64,000 bases of DNA from Tahibacter amnicola (GTDB lineage: Bacteria > Pseudomonadota > Gammaproteobacteria > Xanthomonadales > Rhodanobacteraceae): NCBI RefSeq assembly GCF_025398735.1, contig NZ_CP104694.1:168501-232500 (forward strand), given 5' to 3'. Positions 44,605 through 54,365 of this stretch are shown piece after piece. A program made the position numbers and the translations under genes. Every line of letters begins with the position of its first letter. The stretch's first letter is position 1. The notes beneath the pieces were generated by a model that searched no databases, was not told the origin of the DNA, and saw nothing but the letters and a program-made list of their open reading frames with translations.

Positions 44605-47541
44605 TCAGAACTTCAGGTTGGCCGAGATGTAGCTGAAACGGCCAGGCAGGTCGTAGGTGGACGCGTCGTAGCCGTTGAGCGAGCAGGAGACGCAGATCGG
44701 CGGATCCTTGGCGAAGAGGTTGTTCACGCCGGCGGAGAGGGTGAAGTCGAAATCGACCGGCAGCTTCCAGTTGACGCGGACGTCGTGGAAGGTGGTGCCG
44801 CCCAGGTGGTTGGTGCCGCCGGAGAGGTCCGCGTTCGGGTTGCTGCAGACGGCGCCGACTTCGGTCAGGTCCGGGTTGCAGCTCTCGGTGAGGCTGGAGA
44901 CGTAACGGCTCGTCCAGCGCGCGCTGAACGATTCGACGGCCCAGCCCAGGGTCGCGGTGGTGCGCCACTCGGGGATCGCGCGGTCGGTGGTTTCTACGCC
45001 GACGGTGAGTGGTTCGGCCAGACCGGTGTCGGTGGCGACCGATTCGTACTCGTCGGTGTAGGTGGTGGCAAGGCCGGCGGTCCAGGTGCCCCAGCTCCAT
45101 TCGGGGCTGGTCCAGTTCACGCCAATGTCGTAGCCGCGGGTATCGATGCGGCCGAGATTGCGCAGGGTGTTGTTGAAGCTGACGATGTCGCCCGAGGAAC
45201 CGCGCACGATGCCGCTGCAGAACGTGGGCGAGTTGGTCGCCACGCAGCGGTCCAGCTGGGTCTGCGCGTCCGGCGCCTGGATAGCGTCTTCGAGCTTGAT
45301 CTTCCAGTAGGTCAGTTCGAGGTCCAGCTTCGACGACCAGCCGGTGTCGTGGGCCCAGGATGGGCTGTAGACGAGGCCAGCGGTGATGCTGTCAGAGGTT
45401 TCCGGTTCGAGATCGAGGCTGCCGCCCGTGCGGGTGGAGATCTGCGGATTGGCCTGTTCGAAGTTCGCCGGATCCGGCACGCCCTGGGCGATACAGTTGG
45501 CCGCGGCCTGGCCGGTGGCGCCGTTGCAGGGGTCGGAGATGCTGGCGTCGAAACGCGCCGGTGCGCCGTAGAGCTCACCGATGGACGGGGCGCGGAAGCC
45601 CTCGGCCCAGGTGCCGCGCAGGGTCAGATCGTCGTTGACCTGCCAGCGGACGCCGAGCTTGTTGTTGGTCGTGCCGCCGAAGGTGGAGTAGTCGGAGTAG
45701 CGCGAGGCCACCGACAGCTCCAGGCTCTTGGCAACGGCCAGGTCCTTGAGCAGCGGGATGTTCAGTTCCAGGTAGTACTCATCGACCGAGTAGTCACCGC
45801 TGGTCGGCAGCGACGGCACGCCGTTGCCTTCGCCGGCGACAACGATCGCGTCCGGCGTGTATGAGCCTTCCTGGCGGCGGTGTTCGTAACCGGTCGCGAA
45901 GGCCAGCGAACCGGCCGGCAGGTCGAACAGATCGCCCGAGAGGTTCGCGGTCAGCATCTCGAGGATGTTCTCGCTGGTGTCCTTCTCGATGAAGCTGATG
46001 TAGTTGAGCATTTCCGGCGTGATCGAGCCCGGGCCGCCGAAGATGTTCAGCGGTACGCACTGCGGATCGGCCTGGCAGGCCGCGAGCGGGCCCAGCGCCT
46101 TGGCGATGTGCGCAATGTTGTAGGTGCCGCGGACAGTCTGCGTGCCCTTGTTGGTGCTGTCGACGTAGTTGGCATCCCAGTAGAAGTCGCGATCGCCGGC
46201 GGTGAAGCTGCCTTCAAGGCCGGTGGCGAAGTACTTGGTGTCAACATCCTGCGTGAAGACGCGCGGTCCGCCTTCGACCGGACGGCGGCCCAGGCCAGCG
46301 AAGTTCGAATTCGGATCGAGCGTGACGCCGAACGGGTTGTACGGGTTGGTTACGTGCACGCCAGTGACCAGGCCCAGGTCGCTCGTGTTGAGCGCCGAAC
46401 CCAGGCCGATCGGTTCCGGTGCCGCCTGGTTGACCGACTTGCGCGTCGTGTAACTACCCTTCAAGTACCAGGTGATGTTGTCGGTCACCTTGTAGCGCGC
46501 CTGGCCAAAGAGGCCGTCGCGTTCGTTCGGGGTCAGCAGCAGGTTGTAGGGCGCGAAGTTGAAGCGGTCGGCATTGGTGAAGCGATGGAATCCGCCCGGG
46601 AACGGCTGCACGCCGTTGGTGGTGCCGTTCGCGGCGATGTTGCAGCGCGCGGGGCCGGTCGGGTTGCCCTGGGCGTCGACCGGACGGGGGCACAGGCCGC
46701 CGTAGGTGTTGGTCGGGTCATCCGGGAAGAAGATGGTGCGGGTGTACGGAATGTACGAGCTGCCGCCGGCCAGGCCCGCGCCCGGGGTCGGGAACGAGGA
46801 CTGGTCCCAGTCGCCCGAGCTGATGCGGTGCTGCTTGAAGTGGCTGATGTCGAGGAAGAAGTCCAGGCGGTCGGTGCTGCCGCCGAGCGAGATGTTGCCG
46901 GTGGTCGTCTCGCCGTCGCCGATCGAGTAGTTGCCGTAATAGGCGCCGACCGACATGCCTTCCTGCTTGCGCTTGGTGATGATGTTGATCACGCCCGAGA
47001 TCGCGTCGGAACCGTACAGCGACGAGGCGCCGTCGGTGAGGATCTCGATGCGGTCCACCGCGCTGGCCGGGATGGTGTTGAGGTCGACCGCCGCCGACAC
47101 GCCCGAACCCGAGGTTTCGTTCACCCAGCGCAGGCCGTCGACCAGCACCAGCGTGCGCTTGGCGCCGAGGTTGCGCAGCGAGATGGTGGTGGAACCCGAA
47201 CCCACGCCGCCGCCGTCAGCCGGAAAACCGAAGTTGCCGGCGGAGTTGAACTTGGTGTTGAGCGAGGAGCTGCTCACCGACAGGCGCTGGATGACGTCGC
47301 CGATGGAGCCAAGGCCGGTGGCTTCGATGTCCTTGGCGCTGATCGTGACGACCGGCGTCTGGCCTTCGAGTTCGGCCTTCTTGATGCGCGAACCGGTCAC
47401 TTCGACCGCTTCGAGTTTGGTCGTGTCATCACCCGAACGATCGCCCTGGGCGAGCACGGGCATGGCCCATGCGCCGGCCACGAGGGCGGTCGTCAGGGCA
47501 TGGATGGTCAGGCTCAGCTTGTGGCGGTGCAGCACTTTCAT
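44605..47541 (-). CDS. TonB-dependent outer-membrane receptor
   Basis: A 978-residue receptor with a signal peptide ending VLAQ and a TonB-box-like LEAVEVTGSRIKK region (about residues 43-56). The plug domain contains TISAKDIEATGLGSIGDVIQRL and GAKRTLVLVDGLRW, then VDRIEILTDGASSLYGSDAI and GVINIITKR. A long 22-strand-type barrel ends with the aromatic SYISANLKF. The ligand is unknown; the plug resembles the large Xanthomonadales group of receptors for sugars, peptides or siderophores. No sensor or sigma-factor genes are adjacent, and the downstream neighbour is unrelated. Confidence 0.95.
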   Translation of the reverse strand: MKVLHRHKLSLTIHALTTALVAGAWAMPVLAQGDRSGDDTTKLEAVEVTGSRIKKAELEGQTPVVTISAKDIEATGLGSIGDVIQRLSVSSSSLNTKFNSAGNFGFPADGGGVGSGSTTISLRNLGAKRTLVLVDGLRWVNETSGSGVSAAVDLNTIPASAVDRIEILTDGASSLYGSDAISGVINIITKRKQEGMSVGAYYGNYSIGDGETTTGNISLGGSTDRLDFFLDISHFKQHRISSGDWDQSSFPTPGAGLAGGSSYIPYTRTIFFPDDPTNTYGGLCPRPVDAQGNPTGPARCNIAANGTTNGVQPFPGGFHRFTNADRFNFAPYNLLLTPNERDGLFGQARYKVTDNITWYLKGSYTTRKSVNQAAPEPIGLGSALNTSDLGLVTGVHVTNPYNPFGVTLDPNSNFAGLGRRPVEGGPRVFTQDVDTKYFATGLEGSFTAGDRDFYWDANYVDSTNKGTQTVRGTYNIAHIAKALGPLAACQADPQCVPLNIFGGPGSITPEMLNYISFIEKDTSENILEMLTANLSGDLFDLPAGSLAFATGYEHRRQEGSYTPDAIVVAGEGNGVPSLPTSGDYSVDEYYLELNIPLLKDLAVAKSLELSVASRYSDYSTFGGTTNNKLGVRWQVNDDLTLRGTWAEGFRAPSIGELYGAPARFDASISDPCNGATGQAAANCIAQGVPDPANFEQANPQISTRTGGSLDLEPETSDSITAGLVYSPSWAHDTGWSSKLDLELTYWKIKLEDAIQAPDAQTQLDRCVATNSPTFCSGIVRGSSGDIVSFNNTLRNLGRIDTRGYDIGVNWTSPEWSWGTWTAGLATTYTDEYESVATDTGLAEPLTVGVETTDRAIPEWRTTATLGWAVESFSARWTSRYVSSLTESCNPDLTEVGAVCSNPNADLSGGTNHLGGTTFHDVRVNWKLPVDFDFTLSAGVNNLFAKDPPICVSCSLNGYDASTYDLPGRFSYISANLKF

Positions 47542-47952
47542 TGCGTGACTCCCGTTAAGTGACGCGAATTCTCAGTTGTGACCGGTTCAAGGGCCGCACG
47601 ATGGCCGCGCAAGTCCTCCCGACCCGCGCAGCGGACCGACAAACCGGTTTCGGCGACACGCGATGCTCCCCTCATCGCATGGGGGGACGCCTTGCGGCCC
47701 CCGGCAAAACGCACCCTTCGCGAACAAATGTCCGGAAGGGTGTGAAAAGAATGTAAATCAGTTTGTCCGGAGTTGACTAGCCGTCGGCGTAAATCCGTGC
47801 CGATGCAGGGAAATGCACCATATGCACCGACCGGGAATATCCACTTTCCTGCACGATCAACTGGTTACATTCTGGCGACGGTGCAAATGCGGACGTTTCC
47901 CGTCGCGTTCGGCGGGCCGGCCCCTGTCATCAGTCATGGCCCGCCGGGGCGC
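47542..47952. other. Intergenic region between the TonB receptor and the TauE-type gene
   Basis: About 410 bases upstream of the receptor start and downstream of the TauE-type gene; both are read leftward. The receptor promoter should lie here, and the AT-richer stretch around 47740-47780 is the likeliest place. I saw no gene and no convincing operator. Confidence 0.4.
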
Positions 47953-48753
47953 TCACGACAGCGCGACGGCCGCGCCCATCACCAGCAGGAACAGGGCGAA
48001 GACGCGCTTGAGCGAATCGCCGGACAACGCATGCGCCAGGCGGGCCCCCAGCGGCGCGACCAGGACCGAGGCACAGGCCATTCCGGCAGCGGCGGGCAGG
48101 TAGACGAAACCGATGCTGCCCGGCGGCATGGCCGCATCGACCCGGTAGCCGCCGTAGACGAAGCCGATGGCGCTGGCCAGCGCGATGGCGAAGCCGCAGG
48201 CCGCGGAGGTGCCGACGGCGCGCACCGGCGCAACCCCCAGCCACACCAGCAGCGGCACCGTCATGCTGCCGCCGCCGATGCCGACAACGGCGGACATCAG
48301 GCCGATTCCCGCACCTGCCGCGAAAATCGGCAGCCCCGTGGGGGGCTGTTCCGCTTCACCCCGGCTGCGCACCTGGCCGAACAGGAGCTGCGCGGCGGCG
48401 ATGCCGCAATAGCCGGCGACGACCCAGCGCAGACTGTCGCTGGCCAGCCACGTCGCCAGCTGCGCGCCGGCAAAACCGCCCAGGACCGTGCCGGGCGCCA
48501 GCACGCGCACCGTCGGCCACAGCACGCTGCCGCGGCGCCAGTGCGCCCGCGTGGATGAGATCGACGTGACGATGATGCTGGCCAGCGATGTCGCCAGCGC
48601 CACGTGCATCACGTGGGCCGGGTCAAAACCGCGCAGCGGCAGCAGCCACGACAGGGCCGCCACGATGATGAGTCCGCCGCCCACGCCCAACAAGCCCGCC
48701 AGGAGGCCGGCGGCCGCACCGACCGCCAGATACAGCGCCACATCTGCCAACAT
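47953..48753 (-). CDS. TauE/SafE-family sulfite or organosulfonate exporter
   Basis: An integral membrane protein of about 266 residues with about eight hydrophobic segments in two repeats. It carries the family motif GLLGVGGGLIIV near the N-terminus and the mirrored VVGIGGGSMTVPLLVWLG in the second half. ATG at 48753 is preferred because GGGAG precedes it and the first membrane helix starts right after; an earlier in-frame start at 48795 lacks this. Members export small sulfur-containing anions. No taurine or sulfite genes are nearby, so the substrate is open. Confidence 0.9.
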   Translation of the reverse strand: MLADVALYLAVGAAAGLLAGLLGVGGGLIIVAALSWLLPLRGFDPAHVMHVALATSLASIIVTSISSTRAHWRRGSVLWPTVRVLAPGTVLGGFAGAQLATWLASDSLRWVVAGYCGIAAAQLLFGQVRSRGEAEQPPTGLPIFAAGAGIGLMSAVVGIGGGSMTVPLLVWLGVAPVRAVGTSAACGFAIALASAIGFVYGGYRVDAAMPPGSIGFVYLPAAAGMACASVLVAPLGARLAHALSGDSLKRVFALFLLVMGAAVALS

Positions 48754-48896
48754 CCCTGCTACTCCCTGTTCCAGCGCAGCGCTTCGGCGCGGCACCGGCT
48801 GCGGGCCGCGGCGTCAGACGGAATTATTTGCGATCCCGTCGGTTTTTTCCGGTCACGGCGGGTGACGGGGCGCCGGCACGTACCTAGAATCGGCCC

Positions 48897-50942
48897 ATGC
48901 GTCGTGAAAGTATGCCCAAGCCGCGCCGATGGCGCGCGTTGCTCCGCCTGGCCGTCGTGCTTGCTGCTTTTCCCGCAGCATCCTCCCTCGCCGCCGATCT
49001 CTCCCAGCAGCGCGCTGCATTCCGTCGCGCTTTCGACGCGGTCGAGCATGGCCGCGACTGGAAGGCCGAAGCCCCCACGCTGGAGGAGTATCCCCTGCTG
49101 GGCGCGCTGCAGGCGCTGGAACTGGCGCGGCGCGTCGACAAGCTCAAGCGTGCCGACCTGGAGGCGTTTCTCGCGCGCTGGCCCGATGCGATGGCCAGCG
49201 AGGACCTTCGCCGCGCCTGGCTCGGCATTCGCGCCGAGCGCGGCGAGTGGAAGGAATTTCTTGCGGTCTATTCCGACAACGCCACGCGCGAGCTGAGCTG
49301 CCACGCACTTTCCGCGCGCCTGGCCGATGGCGCGAAGCTCACGTACGCCGCCGATATCAAACCGCTGTGGGAAGGCAACCACGCCCTGCCTTCGGCGTGC
49401 GACGGCCCGGTCAAATGGGCGCTGGAACACAGGCAGCTCGACACCGCCCGGCTGTGGCAGCGCATCGAGCACGCCGCCGCTGCCGGACAGGCCGGCTGGA
49501 TTACGCCGCTGGTGGCGCTGCTGCCGGCGGCTGATCGCCCGGCCGCCACGCGACTGGCCCTGGCACTGCGCGAGCCCGCCGTTGCCCTGAAGCAGGCCAC
49601 GAGCTGGCCGAATGACGCCCGCCACCGCGACGCCGTGGCCCATGCGCTGGCGCGACTGGCCCGCCGCGAGGCGGCATCGGCGCACGCGCAGTTCCTCGCA
49701 CTGCAAGGCCGCTTCACCTTCAGCGAAACGCAGAAGGGCCAGGTCGCTGCTGCGCTGGCCTTGTACCAGGCCACCGAATTCGGCGCCGAGGCGCTGGCGC
49801 GCCTGGCCAACCTGCCCACGCCCGCACAGACCGATTCCACTCGCGAATGGCGCGTCCGCGTCGCCCTGGCGGCGTCCGACTGGCCGGCGGCGCTGGCGGG
49901 CCTGGACGCGCTGAGCGATACCCAGAAGGCCGACGCCGAGTGGCGCTACCTGCGCGCCCGCGTGCTGACCAAGCTGGGGCGCCGCGACGAAGCGGCGCCG
50001 CTGTTCGCCGCGGTGGCGCGCGAGGCGAATTTCTTCGGATTCCTGGCCGCGGACTGGACCGAGCAGCCCTACTCGATTTGCGCGCTGAGCGTGGAATCGA
50101 GCCCGGACCTGGTGCAATCGCTGCGCCGCACCGGCCTGGACCGCGCCTTCGAGTGGCGCGCCGTCGGCCGCGGCCGCGAAGCCCGGCGGGAGTGGGACCA
50201 CACCCTGGCACGCCTGGAGCCGGCAAACCGTCGTGTCGCGGCAGACCTGGCCTACCGCGAGGGCTGGTACGACCGCGCCGTGTTCGCGCTGAACAAGGGC
50301 GAGGAACTCAAGCTCTACGAGCAGCGCTTCCCGCTGGCGCGCGAGCCGCAGATCCGCCGCGAATCACACGAAACCGGCCTCGACCCGGCCTGGACCTACG
50401 CCATCATCCGCGCCGAAAGCGCCTGGGTGGAGGACGCCCGCTCGCACGCCAATGCGCTGGGCCTGATGCAGCTGATTCCCGAAACCGCCGCCCGCGTGGC
50501 CAAGGCGAACAAGCTGCCCTACAGCCGCCCGGAAGATCTGTTCCTGCCCGATACCAACATCGCCCTGGGCACGCGCTACCTTGCCCAGATGGCCGGCAAG
50601 TACAACGGCGCGCCGTGGCTGGCCAGCGCCGCCTACAACGCAGGGCCCGGCGCGGTACAGCGCTGGCTTGATGCGCGCTCGGCGCTCGAGCCGGACTTCT
50701 TTATCGCCAGCATCCCCTACCGCGAAACGCGTGAGTACGTGGCGCGCGTACTGGCCTTCAGCGTGATCTACGACTGGCGGATGAACGGCAGTGCCGTCGC
50801 CCTGGCAACCCGCCTGCCACGCTACGGCCAGGCGTTCCTGCCGCCGAGCAAGAGCACCGCGCGCAAGAAGGTGATCTGCCCTGCTCCGCTGGAACCCGCC
50901 GCGCCCGCCGTGGCGACCACCCGGGCGACGCCGGGCGCGTAG
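48897..50942 (+). CDS. slt: Soluble lytic murein transglycosylase
   Basis: A 681-residue periplasmic enzyme. A signal peptide ending SLA follows either ATG 48897 or 48912. The long alpha-superhelical (U-domain-like) region takes up about residues 25-480. The C-terminal SLT domain carries the catalytic Glu in AIIRAESAW, then ANALGLMQLIPETA, NIALGTRYL and AAYNAGPGAVQRW. It cleaves glycan strands of peptidoglycan to 1,6-anhydromuramyl products during wall turnover. The architecture matches E. coli Slt70. It faces a convergent lipoprotein hemoglobin gene only 2 bases past its stop. Confidence 0.94.
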   Translation: MRRESMPKPRRWRALLRLAVVLAAFPAASSLAADLSQQRAAFRRAFDAVEHGRDWKAEAPTLEEYPLLGALQALELARRVDKLKRADLEAFLARWPDAMASEDLRRAWLGIRAERGEWKEFLAVYSDNATRELSCHALSARLADGAKLTYAADIKPLWEGNHALPSACDGPVKWALEHRQLDTARLWQRIEHAAAAGQAGWITPLVALLPAADRPAATRLALALREPAVALKQATSWPNDARHRDAVAHALARLARREAASAHAQFLALQGRFTFSETQKGQVAAALALYQATEFGAEALARLANLPTPAQTDSTREWRVRVALAASDWPAALAGLDALSDTQKADAEWRYLRARVLTKLGRRDEAAPLFAAVAREANFFGFLAADWTEQPYSICALSVESSPDLVQSLRRTGLDRAFEWRAVGRGREARREWDHTLARLEPANRRVAADLAYREGWYDRAVFALNKGEELKLYEQRFPLAREPQIRRESHETGLDPAWTYAIIRAESAWVEDARSHANALGLMQLIPETAARVAKANKLPYSRPEDLFLPDTNIALGTRYLAQMAGKYNGAPWLASAAYNAGPGAVQRWLDARSALEPDFFIASIPYRETREYVARVLAFSVIYDWRMNGSAVALATRLPRYGQAFLPPSKSTARKKVICPAPLEPAAPAVATTRATPGA

Positions 50943-50944
50943 GC

Positions 50945-51379
50945 CTACTGGCCCACCACCTGCGGTTTCATCGGACCGAACAGGCCCAGCACCTGCTGCT
51001 GGGTCGATTCGGCCAGCTGCACGGTGTTCATCGCGGCGATGAGGTCTTCCACGAAGGCGGCGAAATCCGCCTCAGAGAGATTCATTCCCGAATGCGCCTC
51101 TTCCATGCTGCGCCCGGTATAGGTGCAGGGCCCCCCGCTGGCCTGGCAGATCTGTTCGATCAGCAGACGGCGCAGGTCAGCAAGGTCGGTGTTCTCGAAG
51201 AACAGATTGATGCGCAGATCACCGTGGACCTGCGTCAGCGCCGCATCCACCAGGCGTTCGATGCCGGGCATGCCGCCGAGGGATTGGTACAACGCATCTT
51301 TTTGCACATCCGGCTTACCCGGCGAGCTGGCACAGCCGGTCATGGCGAGCAGGGCAATGGCAAGGTAGAGGGCTTTCAT
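50945..51379 (-). CDS. Lipoprotein group I truncated hemoglobin
   Basis: The 144-residue protein begins with a lipoprotein signal (LLAMTGC, lipidated Cys 16). A truncated globin follows: LYQSLGGMPGIERLVD (helix B region), FFENTDLADLRRLL, SGGPCTYTGRSM and AH with the predicted proximal heme ligand His 96, then LSEADFAAFVEDL. It binds heme and by family could handle NO or O2. What is unusual is the membrane anchoring outside the cytoplasm. It converges with slt, 2 bases apart. No redox partner is adjacent. Confidence 0.88.
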   Translation of the reverse strand: MKALYLAIALLAMTGCASSPGKPDVQKDALYQSLGGMPGIERLVDAALTQVHGDLRINLFFENTDLADLRRLLIEQICQASGGPCTYTGRSMEEAHSGMNLSEADFAAFVEDLIAAMNTVQLAESTQQQVLGLFGPMKPQVVGQ

Positions 51380-51533
51380 CGGATCCTCGACGGTTCGACG
51401 GTGCGGGACGAGTGTAGAGCTTCGCGTTGGCGAACGAACCGGGGCAGGCGGGTATCCTGGCTGCCGTGCCCCGCGTGAAGGCCGGGACTGCTAAGCTCGA
51501 CGGTCGGATATACGTCAGGCGGAGCGCAAACGG

Positions 51534-52775
51534 ATGCAGGTCTATCTGGTGGGGGGCGCGGTGCGGGACCGCTTGCTGGGTAAGCCGGTGGCGGATCACG
51601 ACTACGTCATCGTCGGCGCCACGCCCGAGGCGCTCAAGGCGCAGGGTTACAAGCCGGTGGGCAAGGATTTCCCGGTGTTCCTGCACCCGCAGACCGGCGA
51701 GGAGTACGCCCTTGCCCGCACCGAACGCAAATCCGGCCGCGGCTATGCCGGATTTACCTTCCACGCAGACGAAAGCGTCACGCTCGAGGAAGACCTGCGC
51801 CGCCGCGACCTGACGATCAATGCCATGGCCGAAGACGAACACGGCCGCCTGGTCGATCCGTTCGGCGGTGCGGCAGACATCCAGGCACGCATACTGCGGC
51901 ACGTCTCGCCCGCCTTCGTCGAAGATCCCGTGCGCGTGCTTCGCATCGCCCGGTTTGCCGCACGCTACGCGCCGCTGGGTTTCACCATCGCGCCCGAAAC
52001 GCTCGACCTTATGCGGCAAATGGTACAAAACGGCGAAGTGGATCACCTGGTCGCCGAACGCGTGTGGGCCGAGACGCGCAAGGCGCTGGGCGAGCCTCGG
52101 CCCTCGGCATTCCTCGCGGCGTTGCGCGCCTGCGGTGCGCTGGCGCGGCTGTTTCCGGAGATCGACGCGCTCTACGGCGTGCCGCAGCGTCCGGAATACC
52201 ACCCGGAAGTCGATACGGGCGTGCACACGGAGATGGTCGTCGACATGGCCGCGCGCCTGGCACCCGGCGACACGCTGATCGGCTGGTGCGCCCTGGTGCA
52301 CGACCTGGGCAAGGCGCTGACGCCGCCCGACGTGCTGCCACGCCATGTCGGGCACGAAGAAGGCGGTGTATCACCGATTCAGGCACTGGGTGAACGCTAC
52401 CGGTTGCCGTCGGAGTATGTCGACCTCGCCGTGCTGTGCTGCCGTCTGCACCTGCATGCGCATCGTGCGCTGGAACTGCGCCCGGCGACGCTGCTGGAGG
52501 TGTTCGAGCAGCTCGACGCCTTCCGCAAGAAGGGGCGCGTCGAGCAGTTCCTGATGGTATGCGAGTCGGACAAGCGCGGCCGGCTCGGCCTTTCCGAGTC
52601 AGCCTACCCCCAGGCCCAGTGGCTGCGCGAAGCCTACGCCGCCGCTGCGGCCATCTCCGCAAAACCCTTCGTGGAAAAGGGCCTGGACGGCCGCGAGATC
52701 GGCGAGGCGGTGCGCCAGGCCCGGCTGCGCGAGATCGCGCGGATCAGGCCGGAACCCGCGCCTCCAGGCGGCTGA
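51534..52775 (+). CDS. cca: Multifunctional CCA tRNA nucleotidyltransferase
   Basis: A 413-residue class II CCA-adding enzyme, the same size as E. coli Cca. Its nucleotidyltransferase head has VGGAVRD and the metal site DHDYVIVG, with [11 protein letters not shown] and R-x-x-R segments. An HD phosphohydrolase domain follows ([28 protein letters not shown]). It adds or repairs the 3' CCA of tRNAs and by family has phosphatase and phosphodiesterase activities. Its 3' end overlaps the convergent VanZ-like gene by 32 bases. Confidence 0.96.
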   Translation: MQVYLVGGAVRDRLLGKPVADHDYVIVGATPEALKAQGYKPVGKDFPVFLHPQTGEEYALARTERKSGRGYAGFTFHADESVTLEEDLRRRDLTINAMAEDEHGRLVDPFGGAADIQARILRHVSPAFVEDPVRVLRIARFAARYAPLGFTIAPETLDLMRQMVQNGEVDHLVAERVWAETRKALGEPRPSAFLAALRACGALARLFPEIDALYGVPQRPEYHPEVDTGVHTEMVVDMAARLAPGDTLIGWCALVHDLGKALTPPDVLPRHVGHEEGGVSPIQALGERYRLPSEYVDLAVLCCRLHLHAHRALELRPATLLEVFEQLDAFRKKGRVEQFLMVCESDKRGRLGLSESAYPQAQWLREAYAAAAAISAKPFVEKGLDGREIGEAVRQARLREIARIRPEPAPPGG

Positions 52776-53133
52776 GCAGGTTGCCGAGCGGGCTGGTCGC
52801 CAGCGCCCAGCCCAGCAGGACGCCCAGCGCATCGGCCGCCAGGTCCATGCCGTCCGCGGCGCGGTAGGGCACCAGCGCCTGCAGCAGTTCGATCAGGCCG
52901 CCGAACGCCACCGCACCGACGGCACAGCGCAACCGATCGGCCGGAGCGGCGTAGATCTGGGCGTACCAGCCCATCAACGCGGCGAAGCCCGCCAGGTGGG
53001 CGAACTTGTCGCCCATCGGCACCTCGCCGACGACCGCCGGCGCCGGCAGCAGGCAGACGACGAGCATGGCAACGAGCAGCAAACGCCCCATCAGGCGCCA
53101 AAGAAACAAATAGCGAAGTGGTCTTGGTGACAT
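52744..53133 (-). CDS. VanZ-like membrane protein
   Basis: A 129-residue inner-membrane protein with about four hydrophobic helices and the VanZ-family pattern G-D-K-x-x-H-x-x-G-F-A, then F-G-G-x-I-E-x-x-Q and a final D-x-x-A-D-x-x-G segment. The family is widespread and mostly uncharacterised; the name comes from a teicoplanin-resistance accessory gene, but nothing here suggests glycopeptide resistance. The 3' ends of this gene and cca overlap by 32 bases. Confidence 0.85.
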   Translation of the reverse strand: MSPRPLRYLFLWRLMGRLLLVAMLVVCLLPAPAVVGEVPMGDKFAHLAGFAALMGWYAQIYAAPADRLRCAVGAVAFGGLIELLQALVPYRAADGMDLAADALGVLLGWALATSPLGNLLSRLEARVPA

Positions 53134-53168
53134 AATCCCGTTCTGCGCACTACAGGCAACGTGGCGCG

Positions 53169-54308
53169 TCAGTCCGCGCCGCTGCGTTCAAAGGCCATGA
53201 CCTTGAACTTCTCGCCCATTTCGGCCGGCAAGGTAAGACGTTTGATTTCCTGCGACAAGCGATAACGCTGCACTTCGTCGGCCGTCATCCCCAGGTCAGA
53301 AAATACCTCGGAAAGGCCATTGGCGATCAGGAAATCGGCCTGGGTTCCCATGCCGGCGATGCGCATTCCCGCCGTGACGCCGGCTTCGGCCAGCGCGCTG
53401 AAATCGACGAAGGCCGTGAGATCCTGCAGGCCGACCAGGCGATACGGATCATCGTGCGCACGGTGGCGGTAGGTGGCGATCAGCGTGCCGTCACGGCGAT
53501 CGTCGCGGTAGTACTCGCGGCGCGCGTAGCCGTAGTCGACAAACATGGCCATGCCGCGCGCGAGTGAACCGCAGACCGCCTGGATCCAGAACGGCAGTTG
53601 CGGCAGTACTTCCGAACGATAGCCGTCGGCGAACCCGTGGCCGAGATCGCGCTCGACATGGCGCACGGCGTTGGCGACGAAGCTGTCCGCCGGCAGATCG
53701 ATGCTGGCGAATCCCCCGTTACCGTCGTCGACCACGTGCTCTTCGAACACCTCGCCGTCGCGCACGCAGAATCGCGTCGTCGGCAGTGCATCGATCACTT
53801 CGTTGGCGAACAGCACGCCCTCCCAGTCTTCTTCCGGCGGCCGCTCGATCCACTCCACCCGGGCGGCCAGCGCCGCCGGCAATGCGGCCCTGAGCCGCCG
53901 CTGCTGGCGCTCGCGCAGGTCGGCACTGGGTTCCAGGATGCGGTAGCGCGCGGGCAGGCGCTGCAACCGGGCGAGTTCCTCCAGGCAATCCTGGGCGAAG
54001 GCGCCGCTGCCGCCGCCCAGCTCGATGACGTCGGCGTTCTCACCGGTGCCCAGCACGGGCGCCATGGCGCGGGCCACGCAACGGGCGAAGACGCTGCCCA
54101 GTTCCGGTGCCGTGATGAAGTCGCCGTCGCGGCCGAACTTGGTCTTGCCCGCGCTGTAGTAGCCCAGCCCGGGGGCGTAGAGGGCCATTTCCATGAAGCG
54201 CGAGAACGGCATCGGGCCGTTCGCGGCGATCTCATTGCGGATGAACGCGGCGAGCGTGGCGGAGTGGTCGCGCTCGGCGACGCTGGGTTCGGGAAGTTCG
54301 GTGCGCAA
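53169..54308 (-). CDS. MidA-family SAM-dependent protein methyltransferase
   Basis: About 379 residues starting from TTG at 54308. The frame is open further upstream but no in-frame ATG falls near the family's usual N-terminus, and the next ATG would delete conserved sequence. Family marks are MALYAPGLGYYSAG, FITAPELG, VIELGGGSGAFAQD (SAM site), GVLFANEVIDALP, MFVDYGYARREYY and GTQADFLI. The eukaryotic homologue NDUFAF7 methylates a complex I subunit; the bacterial role is less certain. It is divergent from the pteridine reductase gene. Confidence 0.9.
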   Translation of the reverse strand: MRTELPEPSVAERDHSATLAAFIRNEIAANGPMPFSRFMEMALYAPGLGYYSAGKTKFGRDGDFITAPELGSVFARCVARAMAPVLGTGENADVIELGGGSGAFAQDCLEELARLQRLPARYRILEPSADLRERQQRRLRAALPAALAARVEWIERPPEEDWEGVLFANEVIDALPTTRFCVRDGEVFEEHVVDDGNGGFASIDLPADSFVANAVRHVERDLGHGFADGYRSEVLPQLPFWIQAVCGSLARGMAMFVDYGYARREYYRDDRRDGTLIATYRHRAHDDPYRLVGLQDLTAFVDFSALAEAGVTAGMRIAGMGTQADFLIANGLSEVFSDLGMTADEVQRYRLSQEIKRLTLPAEMGEKFKVMAFERSGAD

Positions 54309-54365
54309 GGCTGGATTTCGCCCGTGAGGTATGCGGCAATCGCGGGACTGCAAGGATAGCGAGGA

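Noticed and set aside
45880..47562. A 560-codon plus-strand frame
   Set aside because: It is antisense to the TonB-dependent receptor, is highly Arg/Gly/Ala-rich and lacks a signal or any motif.
48759..50201. A 480-codon minus-strand frame
   Set aside because: It is antisense to slt, with no motifs; the slt domain structure is complete on the other strand.
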